NCBI GenBank assembly: GCA_963973795.1
Contig: CAXBAF010000005.1
Location: 1 to 64,000, forward strand
From: UBA1926 sp002337215
GTDB taxonomy: Bacteria > Planctomycetota > Phycisphaerae > Phycisphaerales > UBA1924
Direction of reading: 5' to 3'
DNA length: 64,000 nucleotides
Part shown: in pieces, positions 1 to 8,890 of the stretch
How the letters are laid out: the number at the start of each line of letters is the position of its first letter
Position numbering within the stretch: position 1 is the stretch's first letter
The notes under the pieces: generated by a model
Told to the model about the DNA's origin: nothing
Databases searched by the model: none
Seen by the model: only the letters and a program-made list of their open reading frames with translations
Position numbers and translations under genes: made by a program

Positions 1-252
1 CTCGCGTCCGACCGGTTCGCCTTCGTGATCGCGCGGCGCAACTCATGGGCGACGACACGCCGCCGCGTCGCGGTCACCTGCGTCCTGCACGGCCGATCGC
101 TGCGGCAGGCATCTCGGGAACTCGGGATCAGTCTGCACGCCGTGCGGCGGCACGTCGAGGCGGTGGAGGCGATGGTCGTCGCGTTCCGCGAGGCGGGCGC
201 GGAGGCGCGGTCCGCGGTGGAGGCGGCGCTCGCCGAGGGAGAACGACCGTGA
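1..252 (+). CDS. HTH-type DNA-binding protein, 5' end outside the window
   Basis: The reading frame is open from the first base and ends at a TGA, giving 83 visible codons; a GTG at 25 could start a shorter protein, but the frame continues upstream, so I treat it as partial. The visible part contains a helix-turn-helix-like stretch (SLRQASRELGISLHAVRRHV) followed by an Ala/Glu-rich helix. Its stop overlaps the GTG start of the next gene in a GTGA, so the two are translationally coupled. Because the cassette ends in a terminase large subunit, this could be a small-terminase-like or regulatory HTH protein, but that is inference from position only. Confidence 0.55.
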   Translation, partial: LASDRFAFVIARRNSWATTRRRVAVTCVLHGRSLRQASRELGISLHAVRRHVEAVEAMVVAFREAGAEARSAVEAALAEGERP

Positions 253-1619
253 ACGATGGGCGTGTGCTCCGGGCGATCGCCCCCTATGGAGAGGCCGCGC
301 TGCGCGCGCACGAGGGATTCAGTCACAATTGCTTCGCGAGGGCGGCGGGCGCGCTGGTCGATCTGCTCGAGCATGGCACAGACGGCGGGATCGCACTGGT
401 CACTGGGCCGAGCGGCGCGGGGAAGAGCTCGCTGCTCGACGCGATCGGGACCCGGGTCGAGCCGTCCGGGGCGCGGGTCGTGCGCGCGGATCGGTTGCGG
501 TGCGTGCGCGACCGCCCGGTCGCGGGGCTCGCGCGGCGAACGCCGATCGCCGAGTGGCTCGGGTGTCTGAGCCGGGCGGGGCTCGCGGATGCCCGCCTGT
601 TCGCGACGCGGGCGGGCGATGTGTCCGAGGGCGAGGCGATGCGGCTCCGGCTTGCGTTCGCGTTCGCGGCGCTGCGGGGGGACGCGGACGGAGCCGGCTG
701 GTTGCTGTGCGATGAGTTCTGCTCTGTGCTCGATCGCGCGACGGCGGCGGGGGTCGCGGCGGCCCTGCACCGCTGGGCGCGGGCGACCGGGATGCGGGTG
801 ATCGTCGCGAGCGCGCACGCGGATCTGACTCGCTTGTTGGGTCCCGATGTCGTCGCGCGGGTCGGACACGGCGGGGAAGTGTCGATCGAGCGCGGCGGCG
901 GGCGCGTGCGCGCGGGGCGGGTCATGATCGAGCGCGGCACGATCGACGACTATCGATCGCTTGCGCACATGCACTACCGGGGCGGTCGGCCCGCGTCGGT
1001 GGCACAAGTGCTGCGGGCAACGGTTGCTTCGGAGGAGGGCTCGGGCCGGCGGGTCGCGGGCGTGCTGGTGGTGGCGTACCCGACGCTGAACGGTGCGTGG
1101 CGCGAGATGGCATGGCCAGGCCGGTATGTCTCGGGACCCCGCGATCGGGCGCGGTGTGCGCGTCGGTTGAACCGGGAGGTCCGCCGGCTGAGCCGGGTGG
1201 TGGTTGATCCGCGGGACCGTGGTCGTGGGATCGCGAGCCGGCTCGTGCGCGCGTATCTCGATGATCCGCTGACATCCGCGACGGAGGCGGTGAGCACGAT
1301 GGGGCGGCTCAGCCCGTTCGGCCGGTCGGCGGGGATGACTGAGTATCGGCTGCCGCCGCGCCCGGCCGACGACCGGCTTGCGGACATGCTCAACGCGATG
1401 GGGCTTGCGCCGTGGGAGTTGATGGACGGGGCAAGGCTCGGGGCGGTGCGCGCATCGCGCGATGGTCTGTGGCTCGCGGAGGAGTTGCGGGTGTGGGCCC
1501 GGGCGGTGCGGTCGTCGGTGCCCAAGCCGCTGCGCGATGCGGCGGACCCGTTCGCGTACGCGTCGCTCGCGGCGGGGCGGCTGTGTGCGCCGCCCGTCGC
1601 GTACGCGCACGCGGTCTGA
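249..1619 (+). CDS. ABC-type ATPase fused to GNAT acetyltransferase-like domain
   Basis: The protein has 456 residues from a GTG start that overlaps the upstream stop; a longer in-frame extension exists but runs through the upstream gene. The N-terminal half carries Walker A (GPSGAGKS, residues 53-60), a signature-like SEGEAMRLRLA (127-137), Walker B (WLLCDEF, 151-157) and a switch-like His (ASAH, near 190), as in soluble ABC ATPases. The C-terminal half contains the acetyl-CoA-binding GNAT motif A (VVVDPRDRGRGIASRL, about 317-332). There are no membrane segments, so it is not a classic transporter subunit. It sits directly upstream of a terminase large subunit, which suggests a role in a phage or gene-transfer-agent module. 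The substrate of the acetyltransferase part is unknown. Confidence 0.75.
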   Translation: MNDGRVLRAIAPYGEAALRAHEGFSHNCFARAAGALVDLLEHGTDGGIALVTGPSGAGKSSLLDAIGTRVEPSGARVVRADRLRCVRDRPVAGLARRTPIAEWLGCLSRAGLADARLFATRAGDVSEGEAMRLRLAFAFAALRGDADGAGWLLCDEFCSVLDRATAAGVAAALHRWARATGMRVIVASAHADLTRLLGPDVVARVGHGGEVSIERGGGRVRAGRVMIERGTIDDYRSLAHMHYRGGRPASVAQVLRATVASEEGSGRRVAGVLVVAYPTLNGAWREMAWPGRYVSGPRDRARCARRLNREVRRLSRVVVDPRDRGRGIASRLVRAYLDDPLTSATEAVSTMGRLSPFGRSAGMTEYRLPPRPADDRLADMLNAMGLAPWELMDGARLGAVRASRDGLWLAEELRVWARAVRSSVPKPLRDAADPFAYASLAAGRLCAPPVAYAHAV

Positions 1620-1667
1620 GTGGCTTTGGTGGTATCGGGTTCTCTTCCCCCCGGAGGAGTGGAGCTG

Positions 1668-1886
1668 ATGGGGACGAGACGGGGAGGGGTTGTGCCGAAG
1701 CCGGCGGCGCCGGCGTCGGGGGATGCACTGCCGCGCGTGCTGTGCTTTGCGCTGCGTGAGCGCGAGCGGTCGGCCGTGCTCCGGGTGCTGCGCGGGTACG
1801 GGTCGCAGCGGTCGGATGCGTTGCTCGCGGCGCTGGGGATCGAGCGAGACGCGTCGCGCGGGAAGGGCGGCGCGCATGAGCGATGA
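1668..1886 (+). CDS. small basic protein of the terminase cassette
   Basis: This is a 72-residue protein. The ATG at 1668 is preceded by GGAGGAG at about 1653, an ideal ribosome site, whereas the in-frame GTG further upstream has none. The protein is rich in Arg, Ala and Leu, with a helical stretch (RERERSAVLRVLRGYGSQR) and a likely second short helix. It overlaps the terminase start by 11 bases (ATGAGCGATGA), indicating translational coupling. I do not recognise the family; size and position would fit a small accessory or small-terminase-like factor, but no motif proves it. Confidence 0.55.
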   Translation: MGTRRGGVVPKPAAPASGDALPRVLCFALRERERSAVLRVLRGYGSQRSDALLAALGIERDASRGKGGAHER

Positions 1887-3486
1887 GGGGACGCCCGGGT
1901 CCGAACCGGGCGCGGACATGGGCGGTGATGTCGGCGGGTTCCCCGGCACGCCCGAGGCGCTGCGCGACTGGCTGCGCGAATACCTGGATCTCGAGATCCC
2001 GTCGAGGGCGTTGATCGCGGGGCATGATGCGCCGTTTGATTACCTGTGCCACGCGTTCTTTGACGGGGGCAAGGACGGACGACGGTCCGGCGCAGCCGAG
2101 ACGGATGGTGTGGGCGCGGGCGCGTTCGGGACGAGCACCTCGGACGCGGTGGTGTGGGCGAACCGGGGCGGGGGCAAGACGTTCCTCGCGGCGGTGGCGA
2201 CGCTGCTCGATCTGGTGCACAAGCCGGGGATCTCGGTGCGGATCCTGGGCGGGTCGCTCGATCAATCCAAAAGGCTGTACGCGCACCTGCGCGCGCTCTT
2301 CGAGGACTCGCCTTTCATGGGCGAGGTCGAGGGACGGATCACGCAGAAGGGGCTTCGGCTCAAGAACGGGTCGGAGGCCCAGGTGCTCGCGCAGTCGCAG
2401 ACCGCCGTGCGCGGGACGCGCGTGCAGAAGATCCGCTGCGACGAGGTCGAGCTCTTCGACCCCGAGGTCTGGGAGGCGGCGCAGCTCGCGACGATGGGGA
2501 AATGGTGCGGCGAGGGCGACGCGAAGCGGTGGGTCCCCGGCACGATCGAGTGCCTGAGCACGATGCACGTGCCCTACGGGCTGATGTACCGGATCGTCGG
2601 GGACGCGCGGCGGGCGGGTGAGGAAAATGGAGACTCAGAGGCATCGGCGCGCACGCTGTTCAAGTGGGGCGTGATCGACGTGCTGGAGAAGTGTCCGGAC
2701 GCGCGCGAGTGCGCGGCGTGCCCGTTGGAAGGGGTGTGCGGGGGCAAGGCGAAGCGTGACGGCGCCAACGGCGGGGAGCCGGGCGGGCATCTGACGGTCT
2801 CGGATGTCGTGCAGCTGCGGAGCCGGGTGGGAGAGGGCACGTGGCAGGCGGAGATGCTGTGCACGCGTCCCAGGCGGGACGACTGCGTGCTCCCGGAGTT
2901 CGATCGCTCGCGGCACGTGGTCGGGGTGTTCGATGCGGGGTCGGCCGAGGCGTGGATCGGGGGGGTGGACTTCGGGATCCGCGCACCGACGGTGGTGCTT
3001 TGGGGCGCGGTCGATGGGAGCGGGGTCGTGCGTGTTGTTGGTGAGCGGGTGGTCGCCGGTGAGGCGATCGGGGCGCACATCGACACGATCCGGCGCGGCG
3101 GCGTCGGGCCTTTCGCGCCCCTGCCTGTGCCGGGATGGATCGGGGTGGACCCCGCGGGCCGGCAGCGGAGCGAGCAGACGGGTGTGAGCACGATCGAGGT
3201 GATGCGTCGGTCGGGGCTGGTGATCCGCGACAAGCGGCTCGGGGTCTCGGCGGGGCTCGGGTTGCTGCGCGCTCGGCTCAGGCCCGCAGCGGGCGGGCCG
3301 ACGCTGCTGGTGCACGCGTCGTGCGAGACATTGATCGAATCGCTGGAGCGGTACCGCTACCCGGCGGATCAGCCCGAGAGCACGACCCCGGTGAAGGACG
3401 GGTCCGACCACGCGGTGGACGCATTGCGGTACATGATCCAGAATCTGGACGCGGGATACCGGTCCACGAGTGGACGGTACGTGTGA
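1876..3486 (+). CDS. phage terminase large subunit-like protein
   Basis: This 536-residue protein has the two-domain plan of TerL, the motor and nuclease that packages DNA into phage heads. The ATPase part shows Walker A (ANRGGGKT, residues 95-102) and Walker B (KIRCDEVEL, 185-193). The RNase H-like nuclease part shows the expected acidic residues: VDFG at 364-367, VDPAG at 424-428 and a C-terminal SDHAVDALRYM at 510-520. Between the domains four cysteines (273, 279, 282, 288) form a compact possible zinc site. The start is the ATG overlapping the previous gene. No portal, capsid or tail gene follows; the next gene is a convergent chromosomal-type gene 27 bases away. So this is the right-hand edge of a cassette that lies mainly to the left of the window. 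Confidence 0.85.
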   Translation: MSDEGTPGSEPGADMGGDVGGFPGTPEALRDWLREYLDLEIPSRALIAGHDAPFDYLCHAFFDGGKDGRRSGAAETDGVGAGAFGTSTSDAVVWANRGGGKTFLAAVATLLDLVHKPGISVRILGGSLDQSKRLYAHLRALFEDSPFMGEVEGRITQKGLRLKNGSEAQVLAQSQTAVRGTRVQKIRCDEVELFDPEVWEAAQLATMGKWCGEGDAKRWVPGTIECLSTMHVPYGLMYRIVGDARRAGEENGDSEASARTLFKWGVIDVLEKCPDARECAACPLEGVCGGKAKRDGANGGEPGGHLTVSDVVQLRSRVGEGTWQAEMLCTRPRRDDCVLPEFDRSRHVVGVFDAGSAEAWIGGVDFGIRAPTVVLWGAVDGSGVVRVVGERVVAGEAIGAHIDTIRRGGVGPFAPLPVPGWIGVDPAGRQRSEQTGVSTIEVMRRSGLVIRDKRLGVSAGLGLLRARLRPAAGGPTLLVHASCETLIESLERYRYPADQPESTTPVKDGSDHAVDALRYMIQNLDAGYRSTSGRYV

Positions 3487-3513
3487 GCGATCGGGCGAAC
3501 CGGGATCGGGGAG

Positions 3514-6500
3514 TCAGCCGCCGCCGCCCCCGCCGGAATTACCGCCCCCTCCCAGGAGATCCTTGAGCCCACCCTTGATGACCTTGTCGATGATCTTCTC
3601 GGGGCTGAAGAGCTGCTGGAGGACGGACTGGAAGTCGGGCTCCCATTTGTTGTCGGCACCCATCGGGCCACGCCGGCGGACGGGGACGAGGATCTCCTCG
3701 TTGAGCAGCCCGCTCGCCGCGCCGGGGAGGTTTCCGATCGCCTCGCCTGCGAACGCGCCTGCGGGGATGCCCAGCGTGATGTCCTCGTACTGGCGGACGA
3801 GATCGAACGAGCCCTCGGCGGCGAGTGTGAATTCGCCGACCGGGACGCGGAGGCTGTCGAACCGGGCGGTGCCCCGTTCCATCGAGATGTTGAACGGCTG
3901 GAGGCGCTCGCCGGCGTTGGATGTCGTGCGCTGGTTGGCGGCCTTGAGCAGGGCGGCGAGGCCGCGTTCGAACTCGTACTCGACGACGCCCGGGTCGACG
4001 GTGCCCTTCATGCTGATCTGCTCGATGTCCCCGTCGACGGGCGTCACGAGCCGGTCGATGCGGACGGTGGCGGGGCGGTGGGTCTTCTCGATCTTGCGGA
4101 TCCCGCCGAAGACGGGGAGCATGGCGACACGCTTGCCGGCGAAATCGAACTCGAAGTGGGTGATGGTCGCGGTGGTCGCCTCGTTGGTGATGAGCGCGAG
4201 CCTGGCGTTGTCGGCCGGGAGGGGGCTGACGGCCGCGGCGTAGCGGGCCTGCGACTGTGGCGTATCGGCGCGGAAGTTGATCGTGCCCTCTTTCTGGGGC
4301 AGCCCTTGGAGGGTGGCTTCCATATCGAGCGTGGGGCCCAGCAGGGTGACGAGCTGCCCGTTGGCGTTGGCGAGCGCATCGACGAGGGGCATGGGGAGCT
4401 GGCGGATCCTCGCGACGCCGTCGATGGTGACGTTGGCGACCTCGAAGGGGGCGCCCGGCGCGGGGAGACCGGTGACCGTGCTGTCGATGGAGATCGCGTC
4501 GGTGTCGGGTGTCTCGCGGGTTCTGGCGGAGACGAGCAGGCGGCCCTTGGCGGACTGCGCCGTGCCGGGCCGGCCTGCGGTAGTGGGCATCGACGCGAGA
4601 GACGCGGCGAGATCGGTGAGGGTGTAGGTCGAGCCGTCCGCGAAGCGGAGGGGGAGGTCGGGTGACGTGAGGCCGATTTTCAGATCGGCGGCGCGGGTGT
4701 TGTTCTCGCCGAGCGGGAAGACGAAGCGATCGGCGGTGATGGTGAGGTTCGTGCTCTTGGCGAGGGTCGCCTGGGCGGCCTTGCCCGGCTGCGCGGGCGC
4801 GAATCGCGCGAAGAGCTCGGGGGAGATCGTCCAGATGCCCGTGAAGGGATCGGCGAGGCGGATGGTGTCGTTCTCGACAACGATGACGGCGGGGGCGGAT
4901 GTGCGGAGGCGCGGCGCGTCGATGGTCGTGGTCGCGCGCGCGGTGCGGGGCATCGGGCTGGACTGGGCGTTCGCCGGTGCGCCGTCAAACTCAGCGGTGA
5001 GCTGGGTGCGGAGGCGGAGGCGGTCGCCGACGGCGTCGGTGAGCAGGCCGTCCATGCCGGCGAGCGCGTCGAGCCAGCCCGCCTGGCTGCTGTCGATGCG
5101 GACGTCGGCGTTGACGGGGCCCGCGGGCGCACCGTCGGCGATGGTCGCGTCGGCGCCGGCAACGATCGCGAGGACGGGCGTGTTGGGCTTCGACGGATCG
5201 GTGCCGGTCAGGTCGGTGTTGAAGGTGATGGCGTGGGTGCCCGCGGGGTCGGCGAGCATCGCGATGGGCACGCTCGCGTTGATGAGGCCCTCGAGCGTGA
5301 CGGGGGGAAGTTGGGTCGGCGGTGTGTTCGGGGAGTTGCTCGCCGAGGGGCTCCCGAGTTGGAGGCCCTCGAGCGTGGTGGGGGCGATGGTGGTCGCGGC
5401 GCGGAGCGTGCCCCGCTCGTTGCGGATCTTGAGATTGACCGAGCCCGGCCTGGTGACGGCGAGTCGGCTCGGCGCGTCGGGCGCGGCGATCGTCATGGCG
5501 GTGCGGACCGTGGGCTCGTTGAGGGTCGCGTTGGCGTCCGCAGAGAGATCGCTGATGACGAAAACGCTCTTGGCGTCGGGCGTGAGGACGAGGCTCGCGT
5601 CGAGGGTGTGGGGCCCGGCGTCGGTGTCGATCGCGACGCGGATCGGCGCGGCCGGGCCCTCGCGGTTGACGGTGAGGGCGAGCGAGGCCGTGGGACCGAC
5701 GGCGTCGGCGAGGGCCTGGTAGAGCGTCGTCGACCGATCCGTTTGATCCCCCGCGGGGAACGTGAGACCCAGGAGGCGGGCGAAGGTGACGGAGATGTTC
5801 GAGGCGGTGAGCGACCCGTTCGGGGCGATCAAGACAGACCCGTCGTCGGCGACCGGCTTGAACGCGTTGCCGAAGGTGAACGCGCCTTCGACGGTGCCTT
5901 TGTGGAGCGTGCCGTCTTCCCGCGCGTTGAGCTCGCCCGCGATCGAGAGCGCGGGATCGGCCCCGGGGGCGAGCGTGAGGCGGGTCTCGAAGGAGCGCAC
6001 GGTCCCGGCGCTGCCCGCCGGGCCGGCGAGGGCGAGTCCATCGGCGGTGATGCTGGCGGTCGCGGCGCCCGCGTCCTCGAGTTTCGCGGAATCGAATGGG
6101 AGATCGAGATTGCTGAGCGAGAGGATGAGCCTGCCCGGAGAGGTGGAACGGATCGGCTGGGTGCCGGCGGGGCTGTCGGCAGGACCTTCGATCGGATTGG
6201 CGAGGCGGGCGATGAGCTCGCGGACGGGCGTGAGTTCGAGGGTGAGCGCGTCCGGTCCGCCCTTCAGCCCGTCTCGGCTGACGGTCATCTGGCCCGCGCC
6301 GTTGAGGTGATCGCTCTTGATGTTCAGGGCGACGGCGGTGCGGTCGCCCCCAGGCGAGGGTTCGAGGGCGACGGTCGCGTTGAGCAGTGGGCCGAGATCG
6401 GTGGGCAGATCGAGCTGCTCACTCGGGACGAGGGCGTCGAGGACGGCGGTCCTGAGGTTCTCGGCGGCGATCGTGCCGCGGATGTCCGAGGGGACGCCGC

Positions 6501-8676
6501 CCGCGAACGCGCCGGCGTCGTCGAGCAGGTCGGCGACGGTGAGGTCGACCGTGAGGCTTCCGGCGGTCTCGCCGTTCAGGGCGAAGGTGTTGGCGGTGTT
6601 CAGTCGGACGCCGTTCGCGAGGCTGGTCGAGCTGGTGTCGATGGTCAGGCCTTGCAGCGCGATGGTGCGGGGCGCGGCTCCGGGCTGGCCGCTGAGGGGT
6701 GTGCTGACCACTGCGTCGAGTCGTGCGAGGCGGGCGACGGCGCGGAACGCGGTGTCGGCGAGCCGGCCCTCGGCGATCTGCTCGATGTGGACCGCGAGGT
6801 CGGACAGGGTGACCGTCAGGTCCGAGGCGTTGGTGATGGTGATGCCGGCGTCTCGGAGCATCGGCGCGAGGGCGGCGTCGGGGCGGTCGAGGCGGAGGGT
6901 GAGGGGCTCGCCGGTGTTCCGGAGCACGCCTCGGCTGAGGGTCAGGACCCCGGCGGCGCGCGCACGCGGGGCGTCGGCGTTGATGGAGAACCGGGTGGTG
7001 GTCGCGTCCTCAGAGTCGGGGCGGGCCTCGAGCGCGAGGTCGGTGGTTTCGCCCAGGAACTCGACGAGGTCGATCCCGGCGGCGGCAGCGATGGGCTGGA
7101 ACGGCGCGATCGCGAGGCGCTCGGCGCGGATCGCGCCGTCGATGTTCTTGAGCCCGATCGAGCCCGATTCGCGCCAGTCGTAGGCCGAGAGGTCGATCGT
7201 CAGGGATCCCGCCGGCACCCCGTCGATGGTGGTGGGCAGCGCCGCGGTGAGCGTCGCGGGCTCGGGGGCGGTGCCGGTGCTCAGCGTGATCGTGGAGGGC
7301 TCGATGGTGACGGCTTGGGTGCCGCTCCCCGCGGCGGTCGGCGTCGGCACGCGGGCGGCGAGCCTGCCGATCTCGGCGCGGAGCGAGAGCATGGCGTTGC
7401 TGAGGTCGGGTTTCGGGGCGGCCTTGTCGGGGATGGGCAGCGCGAGCTGATCGATGGTCAGGGCGATCGTTGGGTAGGCCGTGACCTGGGTTCCCGCGCC
7501 GTCCGCGCCGCCGTTCAGCAGGGCTTCGCGATCGGGGACGAGGTAGGACAGCCGCTCGGTGTCGAGACCGGCGGTGATCGGGCTCGAGGCCGCGATTGTG
7601 CGCGCGCCGAGGTTGATCGTGAGCGGGGCGTTGAGGGTCGCGGCGTCGGAGGTGAGGTCGATCGTCGTCGCGAGGTCGTCGAGCCCGCCCGCCGCGGTGA
7701 GCGTCATCGAGACGGTGTCGCCCAACGCTCGCGGCGCACGGCCCTGCAGATCGGCGAAGAGCTCGGCGATCGCGCTCTCGATCGACTCGGCCTTGATGGT
7801 CGCGTTGATCGTCGCGCGGTCGGTGGTGATGAGACCCGACGGGTCGGCGAGGTCGGTCGCCTTCGCGTCGATCGAGACCGTGCCGGCCTTCTCGAACAGC
7901 GCGGCGCCGGCGGTCTTGCGCGTCACCGCGCCGGTGAGATCGGCGACCGACTCCGCGTCGGCGTCGATGGCGATTGTCCCGGAGAGATCGTCGAGGCGGA
8001 TCGCTTCGACGGGGGAGCCCGCGTTTGTGCGCGCGGGGTCGGCGTACTGGAGTTGCAGGCCGTCGAGTTTGAGGGTGATGCGCAGGCCCGCGGGGAGCGA
8101 GGGCGGGGCGGGGGCTTTGGGTGCCGGGGAGGCCGCGGGCTTGGCGGGGCCCACGGTGTGGGTGGTGAAGGGCTCACTCTTCTCGTTGTTGGAGGCGTCG
8201 AGGGAGCCCGCGATTGTGACGGTGCCGTAGTCGCCTCCTGCGAAGGCGAGCCCGAGGAGGCCTTTGCTGGCGGAGATGCTGAGATCGCTCCGGCGGGTAT
8301 CGTCGGTGTCGTAGAGCTTGATGCCTTCGATGTGCTGGGAGCCGAACCAGGAGAGGCGGACGCGTTCGACCTCGACGCGTCCGGTGATCGCGTCGGACCC
8401 GGCGCCGGCGATGATGCCCGGCGCGATCATGCCGCCGATGGTCGGGATGAGGGCGACGACGACGAGGAGCACGAGCAGGACCGCCCCGGCGATCCAGCCG
8501 AGCCGGCGGCGCTTGTGCCGCTTCTCGGCCTTGCGCTTGGACGTCGCCCATGTCGAGCTGTCCTCGCTGGGCGTCTCGCCCTGCGGGGCCTGCTTGCCGG
8601 TGCGGGGTCGGCCGCGCGGCCTGCGGGCGCCGGGTTTCTTGTTCTTGCTCCAGGCGTCGTCTTTTTCCCAACTCAC
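3514..8676 (-). CDS. giant AsmA-like membrane-anchored protein
   Basis: This is a 1720-residue protein with a charged cytoplasmic N-terminus, one transmembrane segment at about residues 59-82 (LGWIAGAVLLVLLVVVALIP), then a very long region rich in alternating beta-strands. The first part after the membrane segment (VEVERVRLSW...) resembles the start of AsmA/TamB-like proteins, which span the periplasm and are linked to outer-membrane lipid and protein homeostasis. The C-terminus ends in a short Gly-rich tail. The GTG start is chosen because GGAGGTGATC, complementary to the 16S 3' end over ten bases, lies just upstream. It stands alone between the nusG terminator and the terminase cassette. 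Family assignment is by general architecture, so the exact subfamily is uncertain. Confidence 0.7.
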   Translation of the reverse strand: MSWEKDDAWSKNKKPGARRPRGRPRTGKQAPQGETPSEDSSTWATSKRKAEKRHKRRRLGWIAGAVLLVLLVVVALIPTIGGMIAPGIIAGAGSDAITGRVEVERVRLSWFGSQHIEGIKLYDTDDTRRSDLSISASKGLLGLAFAGGDYGTVTIAGSLDASNNEKSEPFTTHTVGPAKPAASPAPKAPAPPSLPAGLRITLKLDGLQLQYADPARTNAGSPVEAIRLDDLSGTIAIDADAESVADLTGAVTRKTAGAALFEKAGTVSIDAKATDLADPSGLITTDRATINATIKAESIESAIAELFADLQGRAPRALGDTVSMTLTAAGGLDDLATTIDLTSDAATLNAPLTINLGARTIAASSPITAGLDTERLSYLVPDREALLNGGADGAGTQVTAYPTIALTIDQLALPIPDKAAPKPDLSNAMLSLRAEIGRLAARVPTPTAAGSGTQAVTIEPSTITLSTGTAPEPATLTAALPTTIDGVPAGSLTIDLSAYDWRESGSIGLKNIDGAIRAERLAIAPFQPIAAAAGIDLVEFLGETTDLALEARPDSEDATTTRFSINADAPRARAAGVLTLSRGVLRNTGEPLTLRLDRPDAALAPMLRDAGITITNASDLTVTLSDLAVHIEQIAEGRLADTAFRAVARLARLDAVVSTPLSGQPGAAPRTIALQGLTIDTSSTSLANGVRLNTANTFALNGETAGSLTVDLTVADLLDDAGAFAGGVPSDIRGTIAAENLRTAVLDALVPSEQLDLPTDLGPLLNATVALEPSPGGDRTAVALNIKSDHLNGAGQMTVSRDGLKGGPDALTLELTPVRELIARLANPIEGPADSPAGTQPIRSTSPGRLILSLSNLDLPFDSAKLEDAGAATASITADGLALAGPAGSAGTVRSFETRLTLAPGADPALSIAGELNAREDGTLHKGTVEGAFTFGNAFKPVADDGSVLIAPNGSLTASNISVTFARLLGLTFPAGDQTDRSTTLYQALADAVGPTASLALTVNREGPAAPIRVAIDTDAGPHTLDASLVLTPDAKSVFVISDLSADANATLNEPTVRTAMTIAAPDAPSRLAVTRPGSVNLKIRNERGTLRAATTIAPTTLEGLQLGSPSASNSPNTPPTQLPPVTLEGLINASVPIAMLADPAGTHAITFNTDLTGTDPSKPNTPVLAIVAGADATIADGAPAGPVNADVRIDSSQAGWLDALAGMDGLLTDAVGDRLRLRTQLTAEFDGAPANAQSSPMPRTARATTTIDAPRLRTSAPAVIVVENDTIRLADPFTGIWTISPELFARFAPAQPGKAAQATLAKSTNLTITADRFVFPLGENNTRAADLKIGLTSPDLPLRFADGSTYTLTDLAASLASMPTTAGRPGTAQSAKGRLLVSARTRETPDTDAISIDSTVTGLPAPGAPFEVANVTIDGVARIRQLPMPLVDALANANGQLVTLLGPTLDMEATLQGLPQKEGTINFRADTPQSQARYAAAVSPLPADNARLALITNEATTATITHFEFDFAGKRVAMLPVFGGIRKIEKTHRPATVRIDRLVTPVDGDIEQISMKGTVDPGVVEYEFERGLAALLKAANQRTTSNAGERLQPFNISMERGTARFDSLRVPVGEFTLAAEGSFDLVRQYEDITLGIPAGAFAGEAIGNLPGAASGLLNEEILVPVRRRGPMGADNKWEPDFQSVLQQLFSPEKIIDKVIKGGLKDLLGGGGNSGGGGGG

Positions 8677-8806
8677 CGATCACCTCCCCGGCTTGCCTCA
8701 GGAACGGGCGTCCCACCGCCCGGCGAAGGGTATGCGAGACAGGGCGGCGGTCTCGCGGGTGCGCGGTGTGCCAACGGTCCTCGTTGCTCACGCGGCGCGC
8801 GCACGA

Positions 8807-8836
8807 AAACGCCCCACCGCAAAGGGTGGGGCGTTT
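8807..8836 (-). terminator. intrinsic terminator after nusG
   Basis: A perfect 12-bp stem (AAACGCCCCACC at 8807-8818 with GGTGGGGCGTTT at 8825-8836) encloses a 6-base loop. Read on the minus strand it ends in TTTT and lies 54 bases past the nusG stop, so it should end the tRNA-Thr to nusG transcript and isolate the AsmA-like gene downstream. Confidence 0.85.
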
Positions 8837-8890
8837 GGATGGACGTTCGTTGGTTGCGCAACGACCTCGGCCGGCAGCGGCGGGTCTTCC

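Noticed and set aside
45..248. Upstream extension of the ABC-GNAT frame to an ATG at 45
   Set aside because: It overlaps the HTH gene and has no ribosome site; the GTG at 249 overlapping the upstream stop is preferred.
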